Assembly (NCBI RefSeq): GCF_000234665.1 | Contig: NC_018334.1 | Span: 868,001-932,000, forward strand | Reading direction: 5' to 3' | Length of the DNA: 64,000 bases | DNA from: Leishmania mexicana MHOM/GT/2001/U1103 | Taxonomy: Eukaryota > Euglenozoa > Kinetoplastea > Trypanosomatida > Trypanosomatidae | In this document: positions 1 through 11,067 of the stretch, one piece after another | Layout of the letters: every line of letters starts with the position of its first letter | Numbering within the stretch: position 1 is the first letter of the stretch | The notes under the pieces: model-generated | Told to the model about the DNA's origin: nothing | The model's input: only the letters and a program-made list of their open reading frames with translations | The model's database searches: none | Program-made: the position numbers and the translations under genes

Positions 1-1102
1 GAGCCGTTTGCCTCCGCTAGCACGAGTGCGTGACCTCTCCCTAGCGAGTTAGCTGGCTGTATGCCGTTGCTGCTGCAGTTCGCCGGCGTGTGTGGGAGGG
101 GGAGGGGGCTGTTTAATTCACGAGCGCACTTACAGGCACCCCACATGACTGAAGTGTCCCCGACTCGCGCGTGCGGCGTTCACGCTTGTCGGCTCCGAGC
201 TCCCCGGCGCGACGCCGGCCATCGCCGTGTGTCGGTCGAGAGAAGCCGCGAATGGACAGAAGGACGCTTGGCGCGGCAGCAACGATCGTCGCAGGCGCAC
301 AAAGCGCAAGAGTCGCGTAGTTCGTGGCGATGACGAGGAGGGGAGGACGGTCACAAGAAGACGTGCTGACGGTGCGTGCAGGCGAGGCATATTGTGCCCG
401 GAATAGGGAGTGTGCGGTGCCACTTCCAGCAAATGGGCACGCACACGTGTGTGTGTGTGTGCTGCATCGATGGTGGGAGAGCTCACTGCACGACGCCCCG
501 TACTTCTCTATGGAAAGGCCGGTGGTAGGCGGAGATGCGCTTTTTCCTTGCTCGGCCACACAAGGTCACCGCTGACATGGAGCGCTTGCAGCATGGGGCG
601 GAGAGGAGAGTGCCGAGGCCGGGAAGGGTGTTCGTGTGAGACAAGGGGTAAAGCCGTGTGATTGATGCGGCGTTCATGCGTGCGCTGACGGTGGAAAACG
701 AAGAAGGAAATACTGACCCTGCCCATGTATGCCGTGATCACTCGCATGCGCCGAGGGAGAGGGGCAAGGTTGCAGGTAGCGCAGGAAGCTCACTAGGCAT
801 ACTTGGCCGCCGAAACGGTCCGCACCTTTGGATGATGCAGCCTAGGATAGCCTGCCAAGCGTATGCGGACCGGTGCTGCGAGTTCATGAAGAGGCGTTGT
901 GCGTGCTGGAGGGTGAAGGGAGCAACGCCAGAAGGAGGAGAGGGATGGAGGCATGCGGGAGGAATATGTTCAGCCCACACAGCGTGCTGCATGCGATGCT
1001 GGCGTTAGATCTGGTTCCGCAGTAGGTGCACCGCACTCCTCTCCCCCTACTCTTTCTTGCACTACGGTGCTGGCACAGCGCGCAGGGAAGTAGTGTGTGC
1101 GT

Positions 1103-1133
<31 letters not shown>

Positions 1134-2617
1134 GGTGTGGGTGTGGGGGTGGGTGTGGGTGTGGAAGGAGTGTTTGGGCCCACGTGCTACTTATGCTTGA
1201 TTCCTTGCCCTGACAAAGTTTTAGAGGGTTAGGCGGACGTCGTGGGACGTGCTGGGGACTGAGGCTTGAGTTTCTGGATGCCATGACTGACTGCTGTCGA
1301 GAGTCGAGTAGCTGCAATGGGGTACAGATAGAAGCCAAGGCGTAGAGGTGCAGAGGTATGAGGAAGTGGAGGGGTGGGTGGGGTGGGGAGAAGATAAACG
1401 GAGAGCGGTCCCGGTAAGCAACAAGAGAACCAAACGACAACAACAACGAGAAGGAAAAGGAAAGAGAAGTGTTTGCCTGGGAGGGCGAAGTGAGGAGACG
1501 ACGACGACGCCAGCGAGGGCGCGCGCGATGTCCGGAGAAAACAAAGAGAAGGGAAGACGCACATGTTCGAAAGAACAGCACCAGGTGGGGTGGAAGGGGG
1601 GAGGCAGAGGGGGGAGAGGAGGAGGGTTACATGCATATAAGATATAGTGTATTGCTCAGCATGCAGCCGCTGAAAGGAACACGGAAAGATGGAGAGAAAC
1701 AAAACAAGGAATTTGCGGCCAGCGGCATTACACGCACACACACACACACTCTCGTCAGACTTATCGAGGCCCCCCCAGCCAGCGGCAGTCCTACCTTGGA
1801 TAACCCGAGTGGCGGCTCACAAACACACAGATTCAAAGAATCAGGACTCATCCATGCATATAGCGTTGACTGACACACACACACACACACCGGCGGGCAC
1901 ACGCATGAGGAGGTGTGCGTCAGCTAGGCGCGAGAGTGCAAGCACCGACACGCAAAAGAGGCCACGCGCGGGGAACAACACAAAAGGCGGACACCTCTGT
2001 TTCTGGGGAGTGCAAGCGACGAAAAGGGACGTAAATCGACTCATAGGAAGCAAGTACTGCCGCAGAACAGTTCCTCCAAGTCAGGGGAGGGAGGGAGGGG
2101 GTGATGGAGAAGGGAAGGGGGAGGCGAGGCGCCTGCAGCACTGCGCACGCAGGATGTTCTCGCAAGCCGCAACCCGATCACTCCCCTCCTCTCTCCCCCC
2201 TAAACGCCAAGTGAATGCGAAACACGGACCAGAAAAAGAAAAAAAAACATAAGCGAAGCAAGCAACGGTGCTAAGCATGGGGATAACACACACGCCAACA
2301 GAACACACACACAGACGAAGACACACACGCAAGAAAAAAAAACTGCCCCGATCCCGCAGCCGCTTGCGTATACCCGAAGCGAACAGACACACAAACAGCA
2401 GAAAACCAAGCCAACTCAGCAGCGGCGCACAACACTCCCCCCTCCCCAGCCGAATCCGATGATGCGACGGGCGGCTGGCCGGAGAGGGTGGGGTAGTTGT
2501 CCACACCATCCTTGCTCATTATGTAGCTTTCGGTTTTGGAAGCCCTGCGCGCGCACACACACAGACAGACAGACACGGAGAACCCGAACAGCTAACCACT
2601 GCTGCCCTTATCGACTT
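1..2617. other. Non-coding spacer downstream of the first membrane-protein gene
   Basis: No credible gene is seen. Open frames here are driven by simple sequence: a TG/GGGTGT block at about 1092-1165, CA tracts at about 1735-1750, 1873-1890 and 2287-2330, and purine-rich stretches. The part next to 2618 is probably the 3' UTR and polyadenylation region of the minus-strand gene 2618-3775. Confidence 0.6.
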
Positions 2618-3775
2618 CTACTTAGAATCACAGTGAGGATCTCGAGGATCAGCTTCCATAAAGATGGAGAGGCTGGCGTTGCCTTCCTGACTACTTGTGT
2701 TTCGGCGCGGCTCCACAACGGCGGCTTCCTCGGTTGCACGGACGATGTAGTGCGCCCTGCCGTAGATATTATCCATTTCTTCAACCGGAATCATGTTACC
2801 GTACTCGTCACAGCAGTATCCATCCACCACGACCAGCGCGTCGTTGTTGAGCTCGCTCAGCTCTCTAGACTCGCGATTGTGCCTACGCTGTTGCCGAGGT
2901 CGACTGCGAGCGCCACCTCTAGCGCCCCCTGCAGGGCCTCGTCGACCCCTCGAGGAGAAGCGGCTTTCAGCATGCGCGTGATGCCGCGGTGCTGGAGACG
3001 CAAGCCTCACCTCACCGCTAATATTGTTACGCACGAGGCGCATGGGTGCTAGCGGGTTCGCATTGATGACACCGAGCGGTATAACGTTACCCGCCATAGG
3101 GTAAGAGCGACGGCGCCTACTACTCCGATTTCGGCCCCGCGACGTACTCGCGCCATCAATGTGAGGAGGAGCCGGCGTTGCGCTGCCATCGATGTTTCTC
3201 TCCACGTCACCGTAGGGGAAGTGAAGTTCGCCGCTGTAGCTAGCGTTGTGCGGTCTGTGACTTCTCTCGCTTCCATTTGTGCGCGTGGTGGGGCTTCGGC
3301 GACTTCTTCGATGACTGTCGTCTTGTTGCCCGTCGTCGGGGGGCCCACTGAAGTGATCCGCGAGTACCTCACCGCTGCTGCCGCGTTGAACGCTACGTTC
3401 TTCTCTGGGCGTGATCGGCGAGTGTGCCACCGGTCTATCGACCGTATAGGAGTTTTCGTCGTTGTAGTGCGGTGAGTCCACCTCGCTATGCCCACGAGTG
3501 GGGAGCTGCACTGGACGCCGCTCTCCCTGAGCGGACGCAACGCGATAGGGGTGTGTCTCGGTGTCGCTGCTTGCGAGGGTGCTGAGGGCGTCGCTGTTCA
3601 CGCGGTTCACGAGTACTGTGGCGGGTGTGGCCGAGACCTCATCCTCCTCCCGCGGCGGGCCCTGCCCAAACAAGTCCGGCTTGCACATGCGTAGAGTACA
3701 AAACGTAACCAGGATAATCAACGCCATGAAGCAGACGACCACCCACACAATGTAGGCGGCTCTGAAGTCCATCAT
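2618..3775 (-). CDS. Single-pass membrane protein, YGx[A/S]xY family member 1
   Basis: I do not recognise this 385-residue protein. It starts at the double Met at 3775, the first in-frame ATG; the frame stays open to 3859 but only from a TTG. Residues 6-30 form one strong hydrophobic segment, followed by a short basic/Cys turn (RMCK). The rest is a long, Ser/Arg/His-rich, probably disordered tail with RG-rich stretches near residues 285-320. Near the C-terminus, at about residue 338, is YGRAHY followed by IVRATEE. Four other proteins in this window have an equivalent motif and the same plan: 5749-6441, 10264-11067, 15670-16170 and 60918-62354. With no long signal peptide and a basic flank after the membrane segment, a cytosolic tail is the likelier topology; this is inference. 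Function unknown. Gene reality is supported by GC3-rich codons and the conserved motif. Confidence 0.8.
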   Translation of the reverse strand: MMDFRAAYIVWVVVCFMALIILVTFCTLRMCKPDLFGQGPPREEDEVSATPATVLVNRVNSDALSTLASSDTETHPYRVASAQGERRPVQLPTRGHSEVDSPHYNDENSYTVDRPVAHSPITPREERSVQRGSSGEVLADHFSGPPDDGQQDDSHRRSRRSPTTRTNGSERSHRPHNASYSGELHFPYGDVERNIDGSATPAPPHIDGASTSRGRNRSSRRRRSYPMAGNVIPLGVINANPLAPMRLVRNNISGEVRLASPAPRHHAHAESRFSSRGRRGPAGGARGGARSRPRQQRRHNRESRELSELNNDALVVVDGYCCDEYGNMIPVEEMDNIYGRAHYIVRATEEAAVVEPRRNTSSQEGNASLSIFMEADPRDPHCDSK

Positions 3776-5748
3776 TACGTGTGGTAGGGAGGGAGGGAGG
3801 GAGGAAGGGAGGGAGGGAGAGAGACAGACGGCGCGGGAGCCTACATGGAAAATGGCCAATGGGCGTTAGCGGTAGCCGAATTCCCGGTGACAGCGACTGC
3901 GAAGAGGTAACCTCACCCATGCCGCTCTCTGTCACCTGCGAGTTAACGGGGCTTAAAGAAGCGGGATGACCAAGACTCCGTGAAGAAAGGCTCAGGGTGG
4001 GGGGGGGGCGGTGGTGCGCGCGTGATGGCCAGAGTATGATGAGGCACGAAGGGGAAGACGACGCGGTGAGAAAGCAACGAAACTAAGAAAGGGCCCGTAT
4101 GCTACACGAGTGAGGGGGAGGGGTGCTGAAAAGCCCGCGAGTGCTTGTCCTTGTGCTTGATGGCGCGTGTGTTGGTGGCACACGCGCGGTGACGCACCCT
4201 GTGTGGTGCACTCCGTTCGCCCTCGACGGGTACAACGGCGCCGAGAAAAAAAGCAAGCAAGAAAAAAAGGAGGCGTGAGGGGGGAGGGACGTAGCGCCAA
4301 CACTAAACACACAAGGAAAATATAACGGGACGTGTGCAGTGCGTAACGGCAACCAGTAGACAAACGGAGGAGAGAGACGAAGAGGATGATGTGCATTCGA
4401 GCTCGCGGGTGATGGTGGCCGTGTTGCGGCGGTATTGCACCGCAGCTGAGGTGCACATGCGTGCAAAGCGTGTGCACGCTCCCGATGCACTTGCGCCTCG
4501 AGTGGAGAAGGCTTTCAGCTTATAACAGGACACCACCTTGCCGTTGTTTGCAGGATGCTTCAGAAGGCGTTGCCGGAGGGATGCGCCGCCACGAGTGGTC
4601 ACGTGAAAGTTACAAAGGGCGGAGGAACCGGTCACCGATGCGCGCGGGCCAGCACGTCGGCGAAGAATGCCGGTTCACGTACTCGAGTTCTTCTGCGTTC
4701 TGTTGCCGTTGAGCTTCCAAGTTCACTGCTGGAACTGAAGAGAGGGGTATGGTACGAAGCAAGCGAAGGTAGAGCCGATGGAGCTGAGACACAACGGGAC
4801 GCGGAGTCGAGAGAATAATACGAACAAGGCAAGCGCTTCTTCATGTGAAGCACACCAGCTGACACAGGCACCACACTTGCACACCCACGCAGACACACTG
4901 CCAATCGACATGACGAAAAAAAAAGGAATGCGTGGACGCGGGCCGCAGGAGCAAATCGAGATTACTTATATATGTGTGTATATATATATATAATAAGCAG
5001 AAGCGCTGCCGGCTGCTGGGGCAGGCAACAGACAACGACATAAAAAAATAGCGCTTTTTGTCCCGGCTGGAGAAGGAGTTAGGGAGAGAGAGAGAGACAT
5101 CAACAAAGGGGAAGCCAGCCAGCCAACCAAACAGAGAGGGTGCGAGTGGGGGAGGTGGGGAGGTAGGCGTGCACGGCCCAGCGTCCATCAAAAAGTCGTG
5201 CGCACACACACACACACACACACGTATGCGCCTCTGCAGTCCACACATAGAAGGTAAACGAAACCATTTCACAGAGAGAAAAGTGAGAGAAAAAGGCCGA
5301 CGCACACTGGCGGCGGCGGTCTCCACTGCAACAAATGCTTCACACGCCCCCCTCCCCACACTGCCTGCCGCACACATACACACATAAATACAAGAAAAGG
5401 CATCAACAACAGAAGCACATGCGTGCACCCTACGACGCTTGGGCATTCTACTTCACATGTTCCATCCCCCAAGGGTCTTCGGGCATTGATACAGGTCCTC
5501 ATGTGTGCGAACCTGCAGAGGCCTAAGAACAACGACAAGAAACATAGCGTGCGTGCGGAGAGGTGCAACGAGAGCCACCAGAAAGACACGCCCATTGCAA
5601 GGGAGAGCGGACACAGTTCTGCGGGTGTGGGATGGGTACAGAATGAAAGTACCCGAGGCGGCAGCTCAAAAAACAGCTGCACGGCAACACCAACACATTG
5701 GCCAACGGTGCCTCACGTGCATGTACACTGCTGAGCAGAGGTGCACCC
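3776..5748. other. Spacer with homopurine tract and AT/CA repeats
   Basis: No gene is seen. A GGGA-repeat homopurine tract occupies about 3783-3828, directly upstream of the gene start at 3775, and reads as a polypyrimidine tract on the transcribed strand. There is a TA-rich patch at 4966-4992 and a CA tract at about 5203-5222. Open frames of 100-200 codons on the minus strand are pyrimidine-driven and lack coding-like codon use. Confidence 0.55.
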
Positions 5749-6441
5749 TCAGTTCAAGTCCTTTCCTTGGTCGAGTATGCCGCTGCCTCCCTGGCTACTG
5801 GCCATCGGTTCTGGTCGAGACTGCTGTCGCCCCGGCGCCGCATACTGAGGCGGGGGAGGGGCGCCATTGGGAGACATCTGCTGGAGAGGCGTAGCAGAGG
5901 CACGAAGCACGTAATCCGCCTCTCCGTACGGCGACTCAGCCGCGGGGCGGCTTGCAACTCGATTATTCGCCGCCGCCGCGCCATCAGAGGTGCCATTGAT
6001 GGCACCGTTGGCGTCCGCCACTAGTGCTTCAGGGAGGCGCTGCGGGTGGCTCACGTTACCGATTTGCACCCCAGTCGGGGCGGCGAAGAGCACCGTGGCG
6101 GGTACGGCTTGTTGTGTGTTGCCTTGTGGGAGACCCCCGGCATAGTTCACGTTTGCCGCTCCAGCTTGAAAGGCGCCTCCATCATAGCCACCAAAACCTT
6201 GCGGGTACTGCTGCTGGTAGTAGATTTCCTGGTAGAAGCCTGGTGCCGGGCCGAGGGGTTGCCCAGGAGCACCAGTGGTGCCTCCAGCGTTGTTAGTGCC
6301 ACCTTCAAGGAAGTTGTGGCGTCCGTCGAGGGCCCCTTCTTGCAAGCGTTGGCGTTGCCGCACCTTGCACCCGATGCAGCACGAGATGCAGAAGAGGATG
6401 ACGGTCACGCTGAAGAGTAAGAAAAGGAAATACTCTTGCAT
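5749..6441 (-). CDS. Single-pass membrane protein, YGx[A/S]xY family member 2
   Basis: This 230-residue protein is not recognised by name. I start it at the Met at 6441 because the in-frame extension to 6651 translates a CA microsatellite and a low-complexity run. Residues 4-25 form a hydrophobic segment ending in a Cys cluster (FCISCCIGCK), which could be palmitoylated, then a basic stretch (VRQRQR). A Gly/Gln/Tyr/Pro-rich tail follows, probably disordered. At about residue 172 lies YGEADY followed by VLRAS, matching the motif of the neighbouring membrane genes. The tail ends GILDQGKDLN. The layout suggests N-terminus out, tail in the cytosol. No enzymatic domain is visible. It lies about 2 kb from the previous member on the same strand with no other gene between, so the two are probably old diverged tandem paralogues. 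Confidence 0.8.
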   Translation of the reverse strand: MQEYFLFLLFSVTVILFCISCCIGCKVRQRQRLQEGALDGRHNFLEGGTNNAGGTTGAPGQPLGPAPGFYQEIYYQQQYPQGFGGYDGGAFQAGAANVNYAGGLPQGNTQQAVPATVLFAAPTGVQIGNVSHPQRLPEALVADANGAINGTSDGAAAANNRVASRPAAESPYGEADYVLRASATPLQQMSPNGAPPPPQYAAPGRQQSRPEPMASSQGGSGILDQGKDLN

Positions 6442-6619
6442 TGCAGTTGCTGCTCCGCTTCTTCGCGAGCGGGCGTCCGGGTGGACAGCGGGCCGCCGAA
6501 GAGATACACCGAGGGAGAGGGAGAGAGAGAGGAGCAAGAAGAGATTGGGGGTGGGGTGGGGATGATGCGGAGCTGCGCAGAGCGTGAAGCGGCAGCAGAA
6601 GTTACAGCTAAAACAAACG

Positions 6620-6650
<31 letters not shown>

Positions 6651-9600
6651 TACAATGCTATGCAAGTGAAAGGTACGACACCGGCTTGTTGCGGCGCACC
6701 AGCATGGGGGAAAAAAAGAGCGGGGTAGGGGGGGAGAGGCGGGGGACTCGAAGGAAGATGGGTCAGAAGCCAACGCACCTGCTCAATTTCTGCAGTAGGG
6801 ACTCTGACGAGCAGCAAAGGAGGAGGAGGAGGGAGAGCGAGAGGAGGAGGGGGAGGGGATAGATGATCAGACAGGGCATGCTAGAGAAGACAGGGGAGAC
6901 AAGCATCGAAGAGCAGTGCGGTGTGTGTGTTGCTGGGGGGAAGGGGCATGACGGCAGAGATTTCCCTGGAGCGGGCGCATCGTCTATTTCAGGCACACAG
7001 GCCGTTGCTTTCACTTTCTACGATGCACAGCAACGAACATATCTTTGGGGTGGCAGATACGCCATGTGCGACTGCTTCGCGGATGCGAGTGCCCGTTCCT
7101 TTCATGATCTTAGCCCGCTCGCACAACGAGTTACTGATGTGCGTACATTGCTCTGGGGAGAGGAGGATCAGATTTCTGGTCTTCGTGCTCGTCTCCTGCC
7201 TAGGCTGGCCCTTGTGGGGGTGCATCAACAGGTGAGCCAGGGATTCCCCCCTTTGCACAACAGTCGACATGCACAAGAGGTCCATACGGACAGCAGGAGG
7301 GGGGCGATATCCGTGGAGTGCCATCAATACGAGGGACGATTGCACGAGAAAAGGAGGAGGAGGATGGGCACAAGCTACCAAAGATGATGATGGTGATGGT
7401 GGTGGTGGTGGTGGTGGGGAGGCTGTTGAAGACAGAGCGCTCACAAACAGAGAAAACCACACTGTAGCGGTCATGTCGCAGAGGTGGCAGTTGCGTGATG
7501 CCCGCTGGGGCGATGTTTGTCGCCACTCTGACGGTTCGCATCATGCGGCACGGGCTTCCACGCTCAGGTAGAACAGCTGCGAGGGAGTAGGTTCCCGGAC
7601 CGTTATCATTGCCTTTCTTGACGTGCAGCTCATCAGGGGGAACGCTCTAGCGCGTCGCAGCGCTGCACCCAGCGGCCCCACGTTGCTTTCCGTGTCCTGT
7701 GAGTCTCCATTTTCCCCTGACGCTGCTCTAGCGCCTCATCCTCATCAGCGCCACCATGAGCCGCAGTATCAATCCACGGCCGGCCTTCAGGGGGGGGGCG
7801 GGCTCGTAAAGGCAAAAGTGTTTACGGCGGCCTCAGCAGAAACATGAATGAAGATCGCGCGCCTCGAGGACGGTGTCTGCCCTGCCTCCTCGACCTGCCA
7901 ACAGACGTGGTGAGGGGAGCCGTGCTATGAGGCACGAGCAGCGCCCGCTGCCTGTTACAGACGACGCATAAGGGCAATGCACTGAGAACGCCGTGACGGG
8001 TGCGCATATCTATGGCTCACGGTCCATCATCGCCGCTATCACGCATCCCCCCTTTGTAGCTCTCCCTCTTTGCCCAACTGCTCTGGAGGTGGCGGCGAAC
8101 TTGACAAGACCAGAAGACCCCGATCGCAGTGATGGGCAGGAGGGAGTCAAGAGCTACAGCGAGGAATCCGCATCCGATATCCAGTGGTGTTGAGCTGGAG
8201 GCTACTTGTGGCCGTGGTCGATGTCGAGAGGAGGGCGGTCGTGGTACGACTGTAGCAGAGTGGGACATGTAGCACGTAGGGAGGTCAAAGAGCTGGAACA
8301 CAAAAAAGCGTCACTGCCCTGACGGAGGTCGTAGCGGTGAGGTGTGATTGTGCTGTGTGACCTCCCGATAGAGGAGCGGCGCGCAACGCGCTCTCCTGAC
8401 AAGACGCTACTGCAGAGCGGGTCGGTGAAGGAGGGGGAGGAGAGGTGTGCGCTGATCCGGCAAAGGGATCCAGAAGACGTCGGCGGCACAGGCGAGAGAG
8501 GACGAAAGACAACGTGCTGGCTCACAGAAAGGGGTGCAGAAAGCCTTATGAAGGCGCACGCGTGCAGCTGCACAGTAGTACTCCTTTGCCGTGCATGAGG
8601 GAGAAGGAATGCGTGTCGTCGCAGGTGAGACTTTCCGCGTCGGAACAGAAGGGGACGGCGAGAGGGAAGAAGGCGGAGGGGGGGGGACAGGGGAGTAACA
8701 ATGAACAGCTCAACTCGACTGATACACGGGCATGCCGCCAGCAGGCACCCCAGACACGCCGTGCGCGGCGTAATCACAGCTGGCACGTGTCAGGCAAACC
8801 TCCACTTGGGTAGTGTTGTGGGCATCGTGCCGATGCTTGTGCCTACGAGGTGCTCTACGCACAAGCAGGAGAGTGCGCCTGGCAGCGGGGTCGAGGGGGG
8901 TGACCTCTCACCTCATCGACTTTCGAGGCGGGCATGGTGCGCTTGCATTGGCTGGTGCCTCAAAACTACCCATCGTGTGATGCGGGTACACACACACACA
9001 CACACACACACGCATGCACAAGGGCGAGAGGAAGAGCAAAACGGGCTTGCCTCCCTTCTGAGGACTTCGCAGGTGAAGAAAGACAAGAAAGCGGAACAAT
9101 ACACGGACCACAGCGGAGAGCCAAGATGGGAAAAGAAATGACCAGAGGGAGCAGGGAGGAGGGAGGGGGAGGAGGGGACGACGAATGCGGCTGATGACGC
9201 GGCGCTTGTATAGGACCAGCGCGTACACAATAGAAGCGGGAGAGCAGAGGGAGAGGGGGGGGATCCGGGATGTGAGAGGTGCACGGAGCATGCATACACT
9301 CTAATAAGATAACACAGTAATAGAACCGCAACACACACACACACGCGCCGATATATATATATAGAGAGAGCAAGCCGCGATGCGAGCGGCGACATACAAG
9401 ACAACGAACGTACAGGCAGGGAGGTGAGGAGGCCACGATCTTTGAACGGGCGCTTGCAGCGCAGCACGTGAGAAACCGCGATAAAAGGTAAAGAGGGTGG
9501 CTGCCAGGGCAGAGAACACAGAGGGGGCCCAACCTCCAGTGGCCTCCCTACTCCCCCTGACCTGAGTGCGGGGTAAGGGGAGAACTTCGGACGGTGTACA

Positions 9601-10263
9601 TCATCAAGAGGTAGTCGACAGAGGAGGGCTGCGGAGCACAGGGGTACGGCTTTGATGTACGCGGAAGTGGGCGCTTTTTCAGAAAGAGGTGCGGGGTGGG
9701 GAGGCAGAGTGGATGAGCGCACAGCGGTACAAAGACGGAGAGGACGCGAGGAATGCAGGTTGGGACTGAGAAGACACAGGTGAAAGGCAGCAGCGGACAA
9801 AAGCAAGATGTAGAGAAAGACTATGGCGGCATGGCGGCAAGGAAGGACGCGGCCGTTGCAGGGGGAGTGGGGGGTGAAAGATGCTGAGGGTGGGGGAGGG
9901 GAAGAAGCAGACAGTGCATTGTGCACGGCATAATACACAGAAAGGTGAGAAGATAAAACCGAGGCAAGTGGGAGGGGAAGGGGGAGGGCGGGCGCGAAAC
10001 GGTATCCGGCTTTCGCCACGGTCGCCGATACGCACACCATCTCGCTCGCACGCGCATAAATGGCGCACCCGAACAACGTGCACGGACAAGCACTGCGCCG
10101 CTGCGCATGCAATCAGCCAAAAAACGAGTGCAAACAACACGCACACACACACGTGCAGAAGAGCACAGGAATGTAAAAAAAAACGCCGGCACAACAGGCT
10201 GCGCTGCACGCGTTCTCTGGTACAGCTGCTCACAGTGCAGCCACCACAACACCACTGCCGCCA
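6442..10263. other. 3.8-kb spacer without recognisable genes
   Basis: It contains a CA microsatellite at about 6620-6655, a GAT/GGT triplet run at about 7386-7420, another CA tract at 8988-9013 and purine-rich blocks. The 399-codon minus-strand frame over about 8913-10112 is an artefact of C/T-rich composition: many Pro/Ser/Leu/Cys, a translated microsatellite, no domain. The stretch 7600-8200 has more balanced composition and could be an old repeat, but I could not match it to the other repeats in the window. Confidence 0.5.
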
Positions 10264-11067
10264 TTACTTGCCTGATGGTGGATTCTCGGAATCATCGCGG
10301 AAGGTGACTACGTCGTCGCTCTCGTCCTCTTCGCTGCTATCCTTGTGCTGGGGCTCCTCGACAGGGCGACTGTAGTACATCGCCGACCCGTAATCAAGCC
10401 GCTTCAATGCCTCCTCTCCGCCTAAGAGCTGCTGCTCCCCCTCGCCTGCTTCCACAATATGGCCCGCGCATGGCTGCGCCTCCACGGAGCTTGATGGCAA
10501 TGAAAATGGATTAAAGACGTGCGGATCGGCGTCCAAGGTGCGCATGCGGATTTCCCTGTCCCGTCCTCTCGAGTGCACGTGATACGCGACGGACACCGAA
10601 GAACCTTGAGGAATGACAGCTGGGGAGGCTTGCGCCAGTCGCCGCAGCGACGCCACCTCCTCAGTCGATTCATGTTGCGTCGGTGATGCTGCAGAGTAGT
10701 GCATCGGAATGCCTTCAATGACATGAATCATGGGCGGGCTTCCAGCACTACTGCCGTTGTCACCACGGCCACCGTTTTCGTGAGTGAGAATCCTCCGCCC
10801 ATCCGTTGTGCGCTTCGAGTACACTTCAAAGTAGTAGTAGATGACCAACACCACAGTGAAGGCAAAGAAGGCACTGGCGCTCAATGAAACAATACTTCCA
10901 GCCAGGTTACTTATACGGCTGGTATCTGGCGACACTGTTGCTGATCCACTTTGATTCGCTGCTGAGGACACATTGCTGCTGGGAGTGGTGGCAAGCTCTG
11001 CCAGGAACGCTCGAGCAGACGTTGTTTTCCGTGTGTAGTAATGGAAGACATGCTGGAAGAATGCCAT
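10264..11067 (-). CDS. Single-pass membrane protein, YGx[A/S]xY family member 3
   Basis: A 267-residue protein starting with ATG at 11067. Unlike its relatives it has a longer N-terminal part of about 55 residues, Ser/Thr/Asn-rich with possible N-glycosylation sites (for example NVS and NQS), before the hydrophobic segment at about residues 56-80, which ends in YYYFEVYSKR. That suggests a small lumenal or extracellular ectodomain. The tail is polar and at about residue 226 carries YGSAMY, followed by YSRPVEE. It ends in an acidic Glu/Asp/Ser stretch and SENPPSGK. A short patch, SVAYHVHS, resembles VVAYHEPP of the gene at 15670-16170, supporting common origin. No catalytic motif is visible and the function is unknown. 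Confidence 0.8.
   Translation of the reverse strand: MAFFQHVFHYYTRKTTSARAFLAELATTPSSNVSSAANQSGSATVSPDTSRISNLAGSIVSLSASAFFAFTVVLVIYYYFEVYSKRTTDGRRILTHENGGRGDNGSSAGSPPMIHVIEGIPMHYSAASPTQHESTEEVASLRRLAQASPAVIPQGSSVSVAYHVHSRGRDREIRMRTLDADPHVFNPFSLPSSSVEAQPCAGHIVEAGEGEQQLLGGEEALKRLDYGSAMYYSRPVEEPQHKDSSEEDESDDVVTFRDDSENPPSGK

Noticed and set aside
6863..7560. Overlapping frames with ordinary-looking composition on both strands
   Set aside because: Considered as another decayed membrane-protein gene because of a hydrophobic stretch, but no YG motif, no consistent frame order and no similarity to the neighbours.
7600..8200. Possible further SIDER-like element
   Set aside because: Composition is similar but I found no alignable segment with the other repeats in the window.
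8913..10112. 399-codon minus-strand open frame
   Set aside because: Pyrimidine-rich spacer translated into Ser/Pro/Leu/Cys, including a microsatellite; no domain and no coding-type third-position bias.
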